NCBI GenBank assembly: GCA_037042915.1
Contig: CM073193.1
Coordinates: forward strand, 3,720,001 to 3,784,000
Direction: 5' to 3'
Origin: Auricularia sp. M13
Lineage: Eukaryota > Basidiomycota > Agaricomycetes > Auriculariales > Auriculariaceae
DNA: 64,000 nt
The notes below the pieces were generated by a model, which did no database searches, was not told where the DNA came from, and saw only the letters and a list, made by a program, of their open reading frames with translations. The translations under genes and the position numbers were made by a program. This document shows, one piece after another, positions 22,045-33,060 of the stretch (its first letter is position 1; each line of letters opens with the position of its first letter).

Positions 22045-24813
22045 ATGGCTGCACGAAAGCTACAAAGTAATGCTGGGTGTCTCTGCCGCGCATAAATCAA
22101 CGACTAATGGCCGCATAAATACCAGCCGAGATTGACCGCACGCTCAAGAAGGTGACCGAGGGCGTCGAGCTCTTCGAGAGCATCTACGACAAGATGCAGG
22201 CGTGCACCAACCCGACCCAGAAGGACAAGCTCGAGACGGACCTCAAGACGCAGATTAAAAAGCTGCAGCGTCTGCGAGACCAAATCAAGACTTGGGTCGC
22301 CAGCAATGACATCAAGGACAAGACCCAGCTGCTCGAGTACCGTCGCCTGATCGAAACGGTGCGCTGCACGCCTACTCCTGGCACCCTTGCTATGTCTATG
22401 CCTCGCTGCTGACGCGCCCGTAACCACGCAGCAAATGGAAAAGTTCAAAGCGTGCGAGAAGGAGATGAAGACCAAGGCATTCTCCAAGGAGGGCCTCATC
22501 GCTGCAATGCGTCTCGACCCCGCGGAAAAGGCGAAGCACGAAGCCAGCTCCTGGCTGACCTCGATGCTTGACGAGCTCACGCGCCAGGTCGAGCTTGCTG
22601 AAGCGGAAATCGAGACCCTGGGCAACGCCAAACGGAAACATAAAGGCGCTGCAAGTGAACGGCAAACGACGCTCGAGGGACTCAACGAACGGCGCAAATG
22701 GCATCAGAGTCGACTCGAGATTGTACTGCGCTTACTGGAGAACGGCTCTTTGCAACCCGAGCAAGTGAATGACCTCAAGGACGGCGTAACATTCTTTGTG
22801 GAGTCTAATACGGCGAGTCTCGCGTTCAAGTCACTGTGCGGGTATCCTAAACTTGCCGTAGGAGGAGGGCTTCGATGAGGACGAGTCGATATATGACGAC
22901 TTGAATCTGGACGAAGAGGAGACCGCATTGGGTCTGGGTGGCGACGATACGACCAGTGACGACGACGGTGCTTCTGATAGTGACGGTATGTCAATAATTT
23001 ATGCGGCACGTAGCTTGCTTATATTCGCAACAAAGGCGATGTTCCACATCACAGAACACCGCTCAAAGACATCCGGAAAACATCTCATGACGATTCGACA
23101 TCGAAGGCCGATTCGGTAAGTGTTCGGTGGGTTGAAAGAACGTTTTGCGTACTGAACATAGAGCAAGTTGAGTCCAACGTTGAAGAAGGCACCGGTTGTA
23201 TTGCAATTGAAACGGCCAGGAGGCGAAAGTGAGTGCGTCGCAGAGCGAGGATGCGGCTCCCTAAAGCCCGCTTCGCAGCCCGTCAAGCACCTCCTCCTGC
23301 ACCAAATTTTGCAGCACAGCCAATGGCGAGTGCTGTCAAGGCGAATATCCCAGCTGTTCGACCGCCAACACTCCCGCCCATACGGTACTCCGCGGCAGCA
23401 GCAGCAGCTGTCAATACTCCTGCACCACAATCGAGTCAAGCGCATCCTCCGGCTACGCCCGCTGTGCCTTCCACACCGGCAGCAACCAATGGATCAGCAG
23501 CTTCGAACGGACCTTCGTATTCTACACCTACATTGGAACAACAGTCATCGGCCAACACGTCGTCTCCAAGCTTCACGCAACCCTCCTTGTCCAATGCCAG
23601 CCCCATTTTGTCGTCGATTGCATCTCCGCCCGCAGCATCGTCTAATCAGCTAGCAAGCTCCACACCACCTCCGCAAGGATCTACGCATTCGTACATCGAC
23701 TCGCCCACGAGTAGTCACGCATTGTCAGAAAACCCTGTGCCACAGTCCACGTCTTCGCCGCGGCGGACACAAACATTGAGCCGTACGCTAATTCAATTAC
23801 CAATCCATTGTTCACCATTGACCTGAGGACTCCAGTTGTCGGCGACTCGCCCGTCGTAGCAACAGCACAATATGCGGTAGGCGTCTTGTGGTGGTCGAAA
23901 ATTTGCACTCACCTATATCTATTCGCGCAGTCCAATGCACAAGAACAACAGCAGCCGCTACTTAACCAATCGAACGGTGGCGCGCCTTTGCCTCCTGGCC
24001 TTCCTCTTGCTCCAGCGCAACAGCAACCGGTGGCTGCTCAATCCATGGCTCCTCCTGGTCTCGGCGCGCAAGCACCCATGGTACCTCCTGGCATGGGCCA
24101 ACAGGCCCCGGCGTACCCGCCCGGCGTCAGCATTCCGCAACAAGCCCCTGCGGATGAGTCGCCCGCTGCGGTGCAGCAGCAATACATCCAACGCCCTGCC
24201 CCGAACGTGCCCGGCGCGCTGGCAGACTTGGCGCAATCGTTCGACGCGGCGAAGCAGAAGGCCGTGCATCGTATGAACAACCTTGACCAGGTGCACAAAG
24301 CGCTCGAGGTTGGCTATCACAGCATCCCGCAGCCTCAGGATACGGAGAAGTACGTGGCCCCTTCTCAAAAACTTCCATGCAATTGACCATCGTGTGAAGG
24401 CCGAAGTACTATGTACCACGCAACCCATATCAGACCCCGCCGTACTACCCGCAACAGCCGATCTCGAGCTTGAGCACCGCAAGCGTATTTTCGCAGCTGG
24501 ACGTCGACACGCTATTCTACGTGTTCTATTTCTTACCTGGCACGTATCAGCAGTGAGTCCGTCCGTCGTTGTCAATTACTGGCAGAGGTCCCAACACTTC
24601 CTACCTAGGTACTTGGCTGCAAAAGAGCTCAAGAAACAGTCTTGGCGTTTCCACCTGAAATACCTCACCTGGTTCCAACGTCACTCGGAACCACAGGCAA
24701 TTACGGACGAGTACGAGCAGGGCGTCTACGTCTACTTCGACTGGGAAGGCTCTTGGTGCCAGCGCAAGAAGAGCGATTTCCGGTTCGAATATCGTTATCT
24801 TTCTGAAGATTGA
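22045..24813 (+). CDS. NOT3: CCR4-NOT complex subunit Not3/Not5
   Basis: Scaffold subunit of the CCR4-NOT deadenylase, which shortens poly(A) tails and monitors slow codons. Start MAARKLQ (22045), then after an intron [20 protein letters not shown] and [20 protein letters not shown], the N-terminal Not3 coiled-coil domain. [20 protein letters not shown] and [18 protein letters not shown] continue it. A long Ala/Pro/Ser/Gln-rich linker (23.2-24.2 kb) leads to the C-terminal NOT box: [20 protein letters not shown], then [37 protein letters not shown] and [13 protein letters not shown], stop at 24813. Yeast has two paralogues (Not3, Not5); only one is visible here. The order of the coiled coil and NOT box is diagnostic. 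Confidence 0.9.
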
Positions 24814-25030
24814 GCGGGATGCGCATCCGCCACATTCATTTCCTTTATATCTTTTTGCTCTCGATTCTCGTTGGACGGGCCACTGTCAGGCCGTTCGGTG
24901 TATTCCCATTGATCAGCTGTATCATTGTTGGCCCCGTCGCGTCTCTCTCATAGCAGGCATTTGGCTTTGCGTGCAATAAATGAATGCTTTATGATATTAG
25001 TACCATGTGCGCGGGCGACAGGATGACCGT

Positions 25031-25796
25031 TTATTCCAAGGTGACCTTTGCGCCGAGCGCCTCGAACGTCGCCTTGAGCTTTTCGGCGTCCTCCTTGGAC
25101 AAGTTCTCCTTGACAACCTTGGGCAAGCTCTCCACGAATTTCTTGGCCTTCGACATGCAGATATAAGTCGGTTGTGCCAGGAAGCCGCCTCCGAAAACGC
25201 ACCTCGATCAAGTTCAGGTTCGGCACAATCGCCTTCACCTCCTTGATGACCTTGGGCTTCGAGGTCGCTTCGAAGGACTCTAGTTTCACGTTGAAAATCG
25301 TTTTTTCCTTCGGCTTTTCCTAGTGTAGACAGCCAACCATGAGCATTGCAACTGCAGTAGTCAAAATTCCTCACCGCCTCCGGAGCTGCCTCCTCCGCGA
25401 CTGCTGCAGCAACTGGCGCCGCTGCCGCTGTGGGCATGGCAATTTCCTGGATGTTGAGCCGTGTCTACAAGGCGCGTCGCGTCAGACGCCGCCGAGAATT
25501 TGTATCACCGACGCACTTTCAAGGCTGCGACCAGATCTGCCGCTTGCAGCAGAGTGAGGCCCGAGATATCGTCCACAATGCGCGATATTTGCGGGTCTGT
25601 TGTGGTTCTCGCAGCTGCTGTTGCGTGCAGGAGCCGACTTCGCGAGGCGCACGCTGGCCGAGCCGCAAGGACTGGCCGAGCGACTGAGGCCAACAGCGAC
25701 CGACGCGCCGACGAACAGGAGGCCTGCAACACGTCGAGTCAGGCCGTGCGCGGTTCTTGGGCAGCCAGGTGTGCTCACAGCTAACGGCTCGAACAT
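25031..25796 (-). CDS. MRPL12: mitochondrial large-ribosomal-subunit protein bL12m
   Basis: Stalk protein of the mitochondrial ribosome that recruits translation factors. The start is MFEPLA (ATG 25796), spliced across a 54-nt GTGAGC-CAG intron to ASCSSARRSLLASVARPVLA, a presequence. Then come TDPQISRIVDDISGLTLLQA and ADLVAAL (the N-terminal dimerisation helices). An Ala-rich hinge (AAAAPVAAAVAEEAAPEA) follows. The C-terminal globular domain reads SFEATSKPKVIKEVKAIVPN, LNLIE, AKKFVESLPKVVKENLSKED and AEKLKATFEALGAKVTLE, stop at 25031-25033. GTG at 25732 is not needed as a start because the upstream exon supplies an ATG. The hinge plus KxVKEN-type core leaves little doubt. Confidence 0.88.
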
Positions 25797-26354
25797 GAGC
25801 CCAAAAGTGCGCAAAGCAGGACCGGATGAATTGAATTGGCTCCGCTCATGCCTCTTTGACTTGGTCGCTGCTCGCACCCAGAAATGCCGCATAAATTCAC
25901 GTTCGTTGTATGGTCTCGCGCCCGTCGCCTTGAGTCCTCCTGTTGTATCTCTCTGACGAGGGCGCAATCCCCAATACCAGTATCGTTGCTTCACACTCTA
26001 CATGGTGGCGTGCGCTTACAGGGTCAAACGGCACAGAACGTGGGATATGGTGTGGGCCACCTTGCAACCCATTTTCTGCATCCTCTCAACGTCCTGTGGA
26101 CCTCGCATATTAACGTTTCGGCGCTAAACGCTGAAGCCTTCCAAGCAACGACTCGGACGCAACGAGAGCATTCAACTGCTATTGCTGCCCTTGACGCCTG
26201 AAGCTTGACGTGCCAGACTGCTGTTCTGGTTAGCCAATCCTCAGCCAGCAGCCCCGACAGTCAGTGTTGTGCTGTTTGGCCGTGCTTCTCTCGAAGTCGA
26301 TCCCACACATCGGACCGCCGAGGATTTGATTCGTGCTCTTACGACCTTACTTTC
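25797..26354. promoter_or_regulatory. divergent promoter region MRPL12 / GMC oxidoreductase
   Basis: 558 bp between the two start codons, the longest divergent spacer here, as expected for a regulated secondary-metabolism or redox gene beside a housekeeping gene. Open frames inside (for example 25884-26201) lack protein-like composition. No repeat is seen. Confidence 0.4.
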
Positions 26355-29045
26355 ATGCCCATACTACCGCCCGCCGTGCAAGATATCGACGAGCTGCTCT
26401 CCCAGGAGTTCGACTACATCGTGGCCGGTGGAGGCACTGGCGGCCTGACCCTTGCTTCACTGTGAACCGCGAATCGTTGTCTACAGGACATTCTGGGGCT
26501 GATCACTGCTGCTTGTCAGATTATCGGACGACCCCGGTGTGTCTGTCCTTGTTCTCGACAAGGGCGTGCATCGTCCGGACGACTTGAATGTCGTTGCACC
26601 CCGTACGGCGCCAGCCCGCCTGTAGCAGGACCTAGAGTCTCATCCCTCCTATTCAGAGCTCTGGGTCAACCAGCTTGGTCGCCCTGAATATGATCATGGC
26701 TACTTATCCGGTCAGCTGATCTTGAACTCTTCTGCGATGTCTGACTGGGAATAGTGCCCCAAATATCTTCAAACGGGAACCCCGTCTACTTCAGCGCATC
26801 AAAGACGCTTGGAGGGACCTCGACTAGTACGCACACTGTTATACTTCAGGGTGAAGATGGACTCATGCTGGTAGTGAATGCCTTGACCTTCATTCAAACC
26901 GCCCGAAATGAGCTTCAGGGTAACTGCGGCGCTCTCACACTGCGGCATTGTGCCTAAATTATTTTCTCCTATTCTCTCAGCATGGGTCGAATTAGGGAAT
27001 TCGACATGGGATTGGGAGACGTTCCTGCGCTACACTAACGAAACAGAAAGTTTCTCCCTCACAGACGAACAACTTCCATCAACACCTATACCTATTTCAG
27101 TGCCCCGCCATCTGGGTAGCAAAGGGGTATGTGCATCCTAGTCTCCTTGCAGCGGGTCTCATTTACAATCCATAGCCTATCTCGTTGACATATTCAACGT
27201 TTTTCTCTACGCTCCTCCCCGTCTGGCTTGACGCTTTGCGTCGCGTAGGCGTAATGCCCAACAGGGATCCGGTCGGGCGACTGCAATTTGTTGGTGGCAC
27301 AAAGTCTCATCCATCTTTCCAGCGTGACACAGGGACGAACGCCGGCTCATGGACTGTTCAGAATACTATCACCAAGAAGAACGAGCGAGCAGACGCTGTC
27401 CACGTGAGTCGTACAGTATATCGAGAATCATTGTCACTCACGTCGTGGCAGAGTTACTATCTTCCTCGGGCGATGCGACAGAATCTCGTGGTCATAACCG
27501 AAGCACAGGTAAAACTCCCGTCCATGTAGCTTCTTTCCATAGGATTGACACTGTCCCGAAGGTTAATAGCGTCATCCTGAGTTCTTCTCCGGACGAAATG
27601 GGCCTCTACACTGCTACAGGAGTTGAATTCAATTATGGTGGGACAACACGTACGGCACGTGCTCGTCGAGAAGTCTCCGTCAGCGCTGGTACCTTCGTGT
27701 CGCCGAAGGTAGATATTATTTAATGCATCTGAGCTATACCAGGTCATTAACATGGCTAGATCCTCGAACTTTCCGGCATAGGAAACCGGGCCATCCTGGA
27801 ATCTGCAGGGATAGAATGCAAAATCGACCTTCCAGGCGTCGGCGAAAACATGCAGGTAGTTGTCGCGTCGCGCCTGTGTGCCATGTTTTTTAAACATCCA
27901 AAGGATCATTGGGCTTGGAATCACGGCTTCCGGGTCAAAGACGACTACAGCACGTTGGACCATCTCCGGAACCCTACGGTGTTAGCGACCCACACGGAAG
28001 AATAGTGCGTTATGATGGGTCATTCTTGTAACCCCCAGACTCACACTTCTACAGTCTTCGATCGCGCACCGGATTGCTGACAGCAGGCCAAACGTCCTTG
28101 GTGTATATGACTGCGAAAGATCTATTCGATGAAGCAACTATCGGCGCGATGCAGGCATCCTTGGAAGATGATATTGAGCACTCTGCTCCAGGCCTGAAAG
28201 AGCAATATAGAATCATGCAACAATGGTTGGGCGATGAAAGCGTGCCATTCGTCGAAATGTACGCCATTCCTTATGCATTTCGTGACGTCGTCGTTGACGA
28301 AACCCAGCTGTATGCTTTGCCACGAGAATGCTACGAAGACACGCTGACTTTGTAGACAGTCCCCCAATTCCAGGCCTTCTTCTTTCCAGGGGAGCCTCGT
28401 GCCGCGGAGGAGAAATGCCTGGCGCTTTGCACATTCCTTACACACCCGTTCTCCCGGGGTAATGTCCACATCACGTCCGCCGACCCGAACGTGCCTGCAA
28501 GCATCGACCCGAGGGTATATTCGCACCCTTTAGGTACACATTGGACCCTGCCTTTCCTTGAAAACACTCAGATTCTCCGGCAGATAAGAAGTTCGCCCTG
28601 GCTGCTGTGCAGTTCGCGCGCGAGAAGCTCGCGAAGACCGAGCCGTTGGCTTCTGCCCTCGATGGGCCGGCTCACCCGCCAGAAAACGCTTCAGCAGAGG
28701 ACCTCGAGGCTGTAGTCGCGCAGGTGATCACCGGACACGCTATCGGCACTTGTTCTATGCTGCCTCGCGAGAAACATGGGGTTGTCGACGATCAACTGAA
28801 GGTCAGTCGACGCGCGGATGCATAGCGCACCTTGAGAGTTCATTGCACCTCCAGGTCTGGGGAACATCCAACTTGCGCGTCGTTGACGCAAGCGTTTTTC
28901 CCCTGGTACGTAGCCCTCCATATCAAGAAGTGCTTCTGAATTTCGCGCCCAGCATACGTCCAATCATCCTCAAGCGACGGTGTATGCCGCGGCTCACAAG
29001 GTGGTGGCGGATATTCGCAAACAATTGGCCGATAAGACTGCGTGA
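26355..29045 (+). CDS. GMC-family FAD oxidoreductase
   Basis: Glucose-methanol-choline oxidoreductase, a flavoenzyme that oxidises alcohols or sugars. Start MPILPPAVQDIDELLSQEFD is followed by YIVAGGGTGGLTLASL, the dinucleotide-binding GxGxxG of FAD. Next is DDPGVSVLVLDKGVH, the second FAD segment. The middle part has many introns; recognisable pieces include KVNSVILSSSPDEMGLYTAT, then ARREVSVSAGTFVSPK, and ILELSGIGN-type sequence. The C-terminus holds GHAIGTCSMLPREKHGVVDD, VWGTSNLRVVDASVFPL and HTSNHPQATVYAAAHKVVAD, with the expected active-site histidine region, ending RKQLADKTA at 29045. No signal peptide is visible at this start. Substrate cannot be assigned; aryl-alcohol-oxidase-like and other GMC groups remain possible. 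Confidence 0.82.
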
Positions 29046-29324
29046 AACACTATGTATGCGCTACCTACGTAGACGTTACGCACATTTCGAAGATTCTTTG
29101 CTTCCTGTTGAGCATGAAACGCGTGCAGTAAGCGGAACGGTTCGCCGGTCCAGACAGGCGACCGGCGGGACATGACGCGCTGTGCCGTCAAAACAGCGGA
29201 GACGAAAATTCGTCTTCGCTCTCACCACTTCGAGCGCAAACGCTACCTGCTCTGCGCTCCTCGGGCCAGACGCTTTCCTTGCACGAATTCTGCGTAGTGG
29301 AAGACTGCAACCTGTCTGAACGAC

Positions 29325-31578
29325 ATGGCAGACTCATACCAAATCGTCTTCAAGTGGTGAGTCGCGTTCGCTGCCTGCGCCCGCTTGCGCTGAGCTCAGC
29401 GATTGCTGAAGGCCCTCCACATCCGCGAGCCATGTCGTTGTTACTGGGACCTTCGACAACGTGCGTTGCGATGCGTTGCGTGCGAGCGAGCGCTGATGTC
29501 AAATCCCGCGATAAGTGGTCCCAATCGGTGCCAATGACCAAGACCGGAAGCGGTTTTGAGGCTACGGTTAGCGTGCCTTGGGACACGGATATAGTCTATA
29601 AATTCGTTGTGGATGGCCAGGTATGTTTCTCGACCATGATATCTAATCTACGTGGCCCTGATACATCTTTCGTAGTGGTTAATAGACCACCAGCAGCCGC
29701 AACAATACGACGGCTCTGGCGCGGTGAACAACGTTACAAGAACGCCGTCAAAACCAGAACCAACCCCGGAGCCCGAACCCCAGCCAGCCGCAAAGACGGA
29801 GGCGGTTGATGTCGACGAGTCGGTCAGCATTGCAGACCTTTGCTTTATATTGCATTCGTTCACACGCTGTAGACACCTACTGCACCTGTTGCAGAGGAAC
29901 CATCAGTGACAGCGCACGAGCCTCCAGCTTTGGACCCTGCTAGTATCGTGCCCGAGGAGACTGCGGCGCTGATTGCGGCGGCTGACTCGTCGCCACCAGC
30001 TGCACCATCCCAATCCAGCGTCCGTCTTCGTCACTTATTATTTCTGCAGTATTTTACTCATGCTTGTCTGAATAGGGGCTCGTCAATGGCTCTGCTGAAC
30101 TGGCCGTTGAGACCAAGGATTTCGTTGAGGTCAAGCCCGCTGCAGAACCTGAAGTCGTGCCCCTTGTTCCCGAGCTTCCACACGCAACCGGCCCAGTCCC
30201 AGGAGCCGCGGCTGTATTAGTGGAGACCCCGGCTGAAACCCACTCGGACGTGCCTGTAGTCGAGCTGCTTCCTTCTCAGGATGCACTTCCAGTTGTCCAG
30301 CCCGTTGAAGAGGCTGCTGTTGCCAACTCTGATACCGGCGTGGCAGCGATTTCTTCCACAGAACCAACCCCGGGTGAAGACGTAGCGCCAGCAGCAGCGC
30401 TGTTCACGGATGCCGCTGCGCCTATCCCATCGGAGGACGCCCCCGCCAAAGTGGATGCGGCGGACGCGCCAGTCTCTGAAGCCGTCGAGGCAAAGCTACC
30501 CGCTCACGAGGCTCCCGTCGGTGATACCCTTGCACCAGTTACACCGGAGGACGTGCCCGCTGTGGACCACCAAGTAACAGGGAATAACGTGGAACTCGCC
30601 GCAGACGACGGCCCTCACGATCGCGCTCCCGCCGTCGAGGCTGATGCGGAGCCCGCTCCTGTCACTGTGGTGGAGGCGATTCCTTTGGAAAATACGCCTT
30701 CCACGGTTGAGGAGCCCGCCGTCACCCCAGTAGGCGAGGTCAAAGAGGCGACACCACCGGCGATCGAGCCTCCGGTCACCGACGCAGTAGCACCTACCCC
30801 CGCAGACGATGTTCCAGCTAAAGTAGATGAGGCTGTTTCCATGGTTGAGGAAACACCGGTCGTCAGCGACGTGCGCGGACCAGTGCCAGAAGCTGAGCCC
30901 GCAGCGACCTCAGCGACCTCAGCCGTCGTAGAAGAGACTGTCAAAGCTGCGGAGGTTACTACTACCCCGCTCCCTGCCACTACGTCTGAGCCGATTGCAC
31001 TGCAAGATGTGCCCACCCAAGTAGACAACACGGCCATCAAGACCGTCGACTCTCCTGCTCAGGCCGAAGAGCCCCAACCACTGGCTGCACCCTCCCCAGC
31101 TGCCGTTCCTGCCTCTGACGCCACGGTGCCTGCTACGTCAGAAGACGCTCCTCCCGTTCCAGACACAGTTGCTGTGAAGGCAGAGGAATCACCAGCCCAA
31201 GTCGAGTCGCCTCGAGGAGCTGAAACTCCTGCGACTGTCACTGACGTTAAGGATACGCCTACGACTCCAGGTGAGCGTCACCAATCCGTATAGATATCCT
31301 TTTGACCTGAAATAGCAGAGACAAAGCCACGCCTCAACGGTAAGGGCACCGTGAGGGATAAGGAGAAGCGTCGTTCGCGTACGATGAGTGGCTTCGGCAC
31401 TCTCAAGGGCAAGCTATTCCCGACTGCTCCGTCCCCTACGGAAGAAAAGCCAGAGTTTGGAGAGAACGGCGAGTCCAAGGCAACAGAAGACACTGCTGTG
31501 GAACCGAGGCCGAAGCGGCAGTCGATCTTCGGGAGGATGAGGAACGTGTCGCTGAAGACTATGTTCAAGTCGTCGTGA
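29325..31578 (+). CDS. AMPK1_CBM (CBM48) protein of the Crp1/Mdg1 type with repetitive acidic region
   Basis: The N-terminus is a glycogen-binding-like AMPK1_CBM domain spread over four exons: MADSYQIVFKW, PSTSASHVVVTGTFDN, WSQSVPMTKTGSGFEATVSV with TDIVYKFVVDGQ, and WLIDHQQPQQYDGSGAVNNV. This is the order seen in fungal Crp1/Mdg1 proteins, some of which bind cruciform DNA or act in pheromone signalling. After it comes a 370-residue Ala/Val/Pro/Glu/Asp-rich region (30.1-31.3 kb) built from loosely repeated units with cores like EDAPAKVDAADAP, ADDVPAKVDEAV and LQDVPTQVDNTA. A basic C-terminal exon (KPRLNGKGTVRDKEKRRSRT) ends in SIFGRMRNVSLKTMFKSS. The molecular role in this organism is unknown. 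Confidence 0.75.
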
Positions 31579-32214
31579 GTAGCGGGGGATTTATGCGTGA
31601 TATTTACACGGAGGAGTTTACACCATGTTTCGTTTGTGCAACTTTAGAAGCTGGATTATTTGGATTATTCCTTTACTCGTTGCCGTCAGCTATGCTGGTG
31701 TCTATGGTATACCGTGGGAGGTTGCAATGCCGTTGAAGAACTGATGCTGTGACCAATCAGAGGAATGTATTCTTGTCCGAAATCTTGTAGACTGGCGATG
31801 GCTTCATGGGCTCCCTCAGAGTCTCTGATTGGCTTATACCTATTGACGTATCAGCTCTGTGTTCCCGCTGTGTAGCTATCGTGCGCTGTGTGTACTTTCT
31901 TGTGCTACAAAGGCCCGCAATGTGTATCATTTAACATCAGGACTAGTTAGTAGTACGTTCATAACTTGTCGGAAATTCGAAGGAAGGAGGAAGCGTTGTG
32001 CGGGGCTCCCAATCTTGGGAATCGTAGGCTCGGATCGGAGACGTGCTCGCGGTGACTGGGAAATGAAGTGTTGATATGATTTCCCTGCAATTATATCATG
32101 TCAAATGCTTGCAATGCCCGGAGACAACATATGCAGCAGACCTCACTCCCCCAGAGCTCGTGTGATCAAACTGTGCATCGTCTGCCTCGGCCGCCATCGT
32201 CCCCAATACCCAAC
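31579..32214. other. intergenic stretch downstream of the AMPK1_CBM gene
   Basis: About 640 bp of A/T-richer DNA between two converging genes. I find no coding signature, repeat or RNA gene here apart from the distal end of the Zn2Cys6 gene. Confidence 0.45.
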
Positions 32215-32570
32215 CTAGGTCCCGACCTTTCTCCGGCTGATCGGTCTCGGTCCCAACATTGATGGGGGAAGGCGGAATGGCCTCGCGATGCGGGGGTGGA
32301 AAGTTACGCCGGGACTGTCAGACCCAATGAATTCTACCGTCTGACGCGCCTTGGATCAGCAGTGACTTACAATTCGCAGGGCATCCCGAGAGTGGCGCAG
32401 TGTTGACACGCTCCCAGATATTGCGCCCCGTTCTCCTTTCTCATGGTGTCCGCCCCGGTGCACTTGATTTTCTTGCGGCGGCAGCGGCGGCAAGCCACCA
32501 ATTTCTACAATTGCCATATAGGTCAGAAGTGCTCCTTGCCAGTATAGTGCGTGAGGCAGACCTTGCACAT
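32215..32570 (-). CDS. very small Zn(II)2Cys6 binuclear-cluster protein
   Basis: Three exons with canonical borders give 80 residues. Exon 1 (32562-32570) is MCK. A 57-nt intron with a CTGAC branch-like site follows. Exon 2 (32371-32504) gives KLVACRRCRRKKIKCTGADT and later GACQHCATLGMPCE, i.e. C-x2-C-x6-C ... C-x2-C-x6-C, the fungal zinc-cluster DNA-binding fold with the usual basic RRKKIKC core. A 56-nt GTAAGT-CAG intron leads to FPGVTFHPRIARPFRLPPSM and LGPRPISRRKVGT, stop 32215-32217. The spacing between the two half-clusters (14 residues) is longer than usual. No activation or dimerisation domain is present. A frame jump near 32225 would extend it (see findings), so it could be a truncated transcription factor. 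Confidence 0.6.
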
Positions 32571-33060
32571 CGAGGAGCAGTGGGGGTCGGGAGTGACTGG
32601 TAGGACTTGTTCCCACAATTTGTACGCTGGCTCACTGATTCAATCCCATTGAAAGCCACCCTCTTCGCCACCAAGCACACCCTCCCTCGCAGATCATGCA
32701 CGCAGAAGCTTCCCAAATCGGTGACAATGACGCCGAGATGTGTTGAGGACAAGACGCATCCAGGGTTTGCAACCGTGCGGCGGCGCCTCCCATCGCTCGC
32801 TTAACTCAAATTGAGGCCTTCGAGAAACTTCCTCGTACGAGTGTTAGTCTCCGCTGCAGTTATTGAGTTGATATGGCATGTGGTTGGAGCCTCTTGACGA
32901 CGCTCGAAGCCGACATCCCCTCGGAGAACAATATCTGTGGAAGTGTTAATACCATGAGGTCCCAATACCATAAGCGGTATTACTGCTTATCCTGAAGGCA
33001 CTCTAAGTATCATCTCGACAAATTGGCATTGACTGGCAGCTATGTCTAGGTAGTATACAT
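32571..33060. other. intergenic: Zn2Cys6 gene promoter and PAH1 3' end
   Basis: 490 bp without a supported gene. It would contain the promoter of the small zinc-cluster gene and the PAH1 3' end. No repeat is seen. Confidence 0.4.

Noticed and set aside
24780-24800. GGTTCGAAT resembling a tRNA T-loop
   Set aside because: It is inside the last coding exon of NOT3 ([11 protein letters not shown]), and no cloverleaf surrounds it.
25482-25994. Minus-strand ORF overlapping the MRPL12 5' region
   Set aside because: A different frame of the presequence exon and promoter. The MRPL12 frame with spliced ATG at 25796 explains the region.
27457-27963. Minus-strand ORF of 168 residues within the GMC gene
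   Set aside because: Lies opposite clear GMC exons and has no recognisable domain.
30615-31040. Long minus-strand ORF rich in Ser/Thr/Val/Gly
   Set aside because: Exact antisense of the Ala/Val/Pro/Glu repeat region of the AMPK1_CBM gene; composition is what reverse-reading such codons produces, and it has no family signature.
31579-33060. Possible transposon remnant in the longest gap
   Set aside because: No terminal repeats, target-site duplication, transposase or reverse-transcriptase motif was visible. Part of the gap is explained by the Zn2Cys6 gene.
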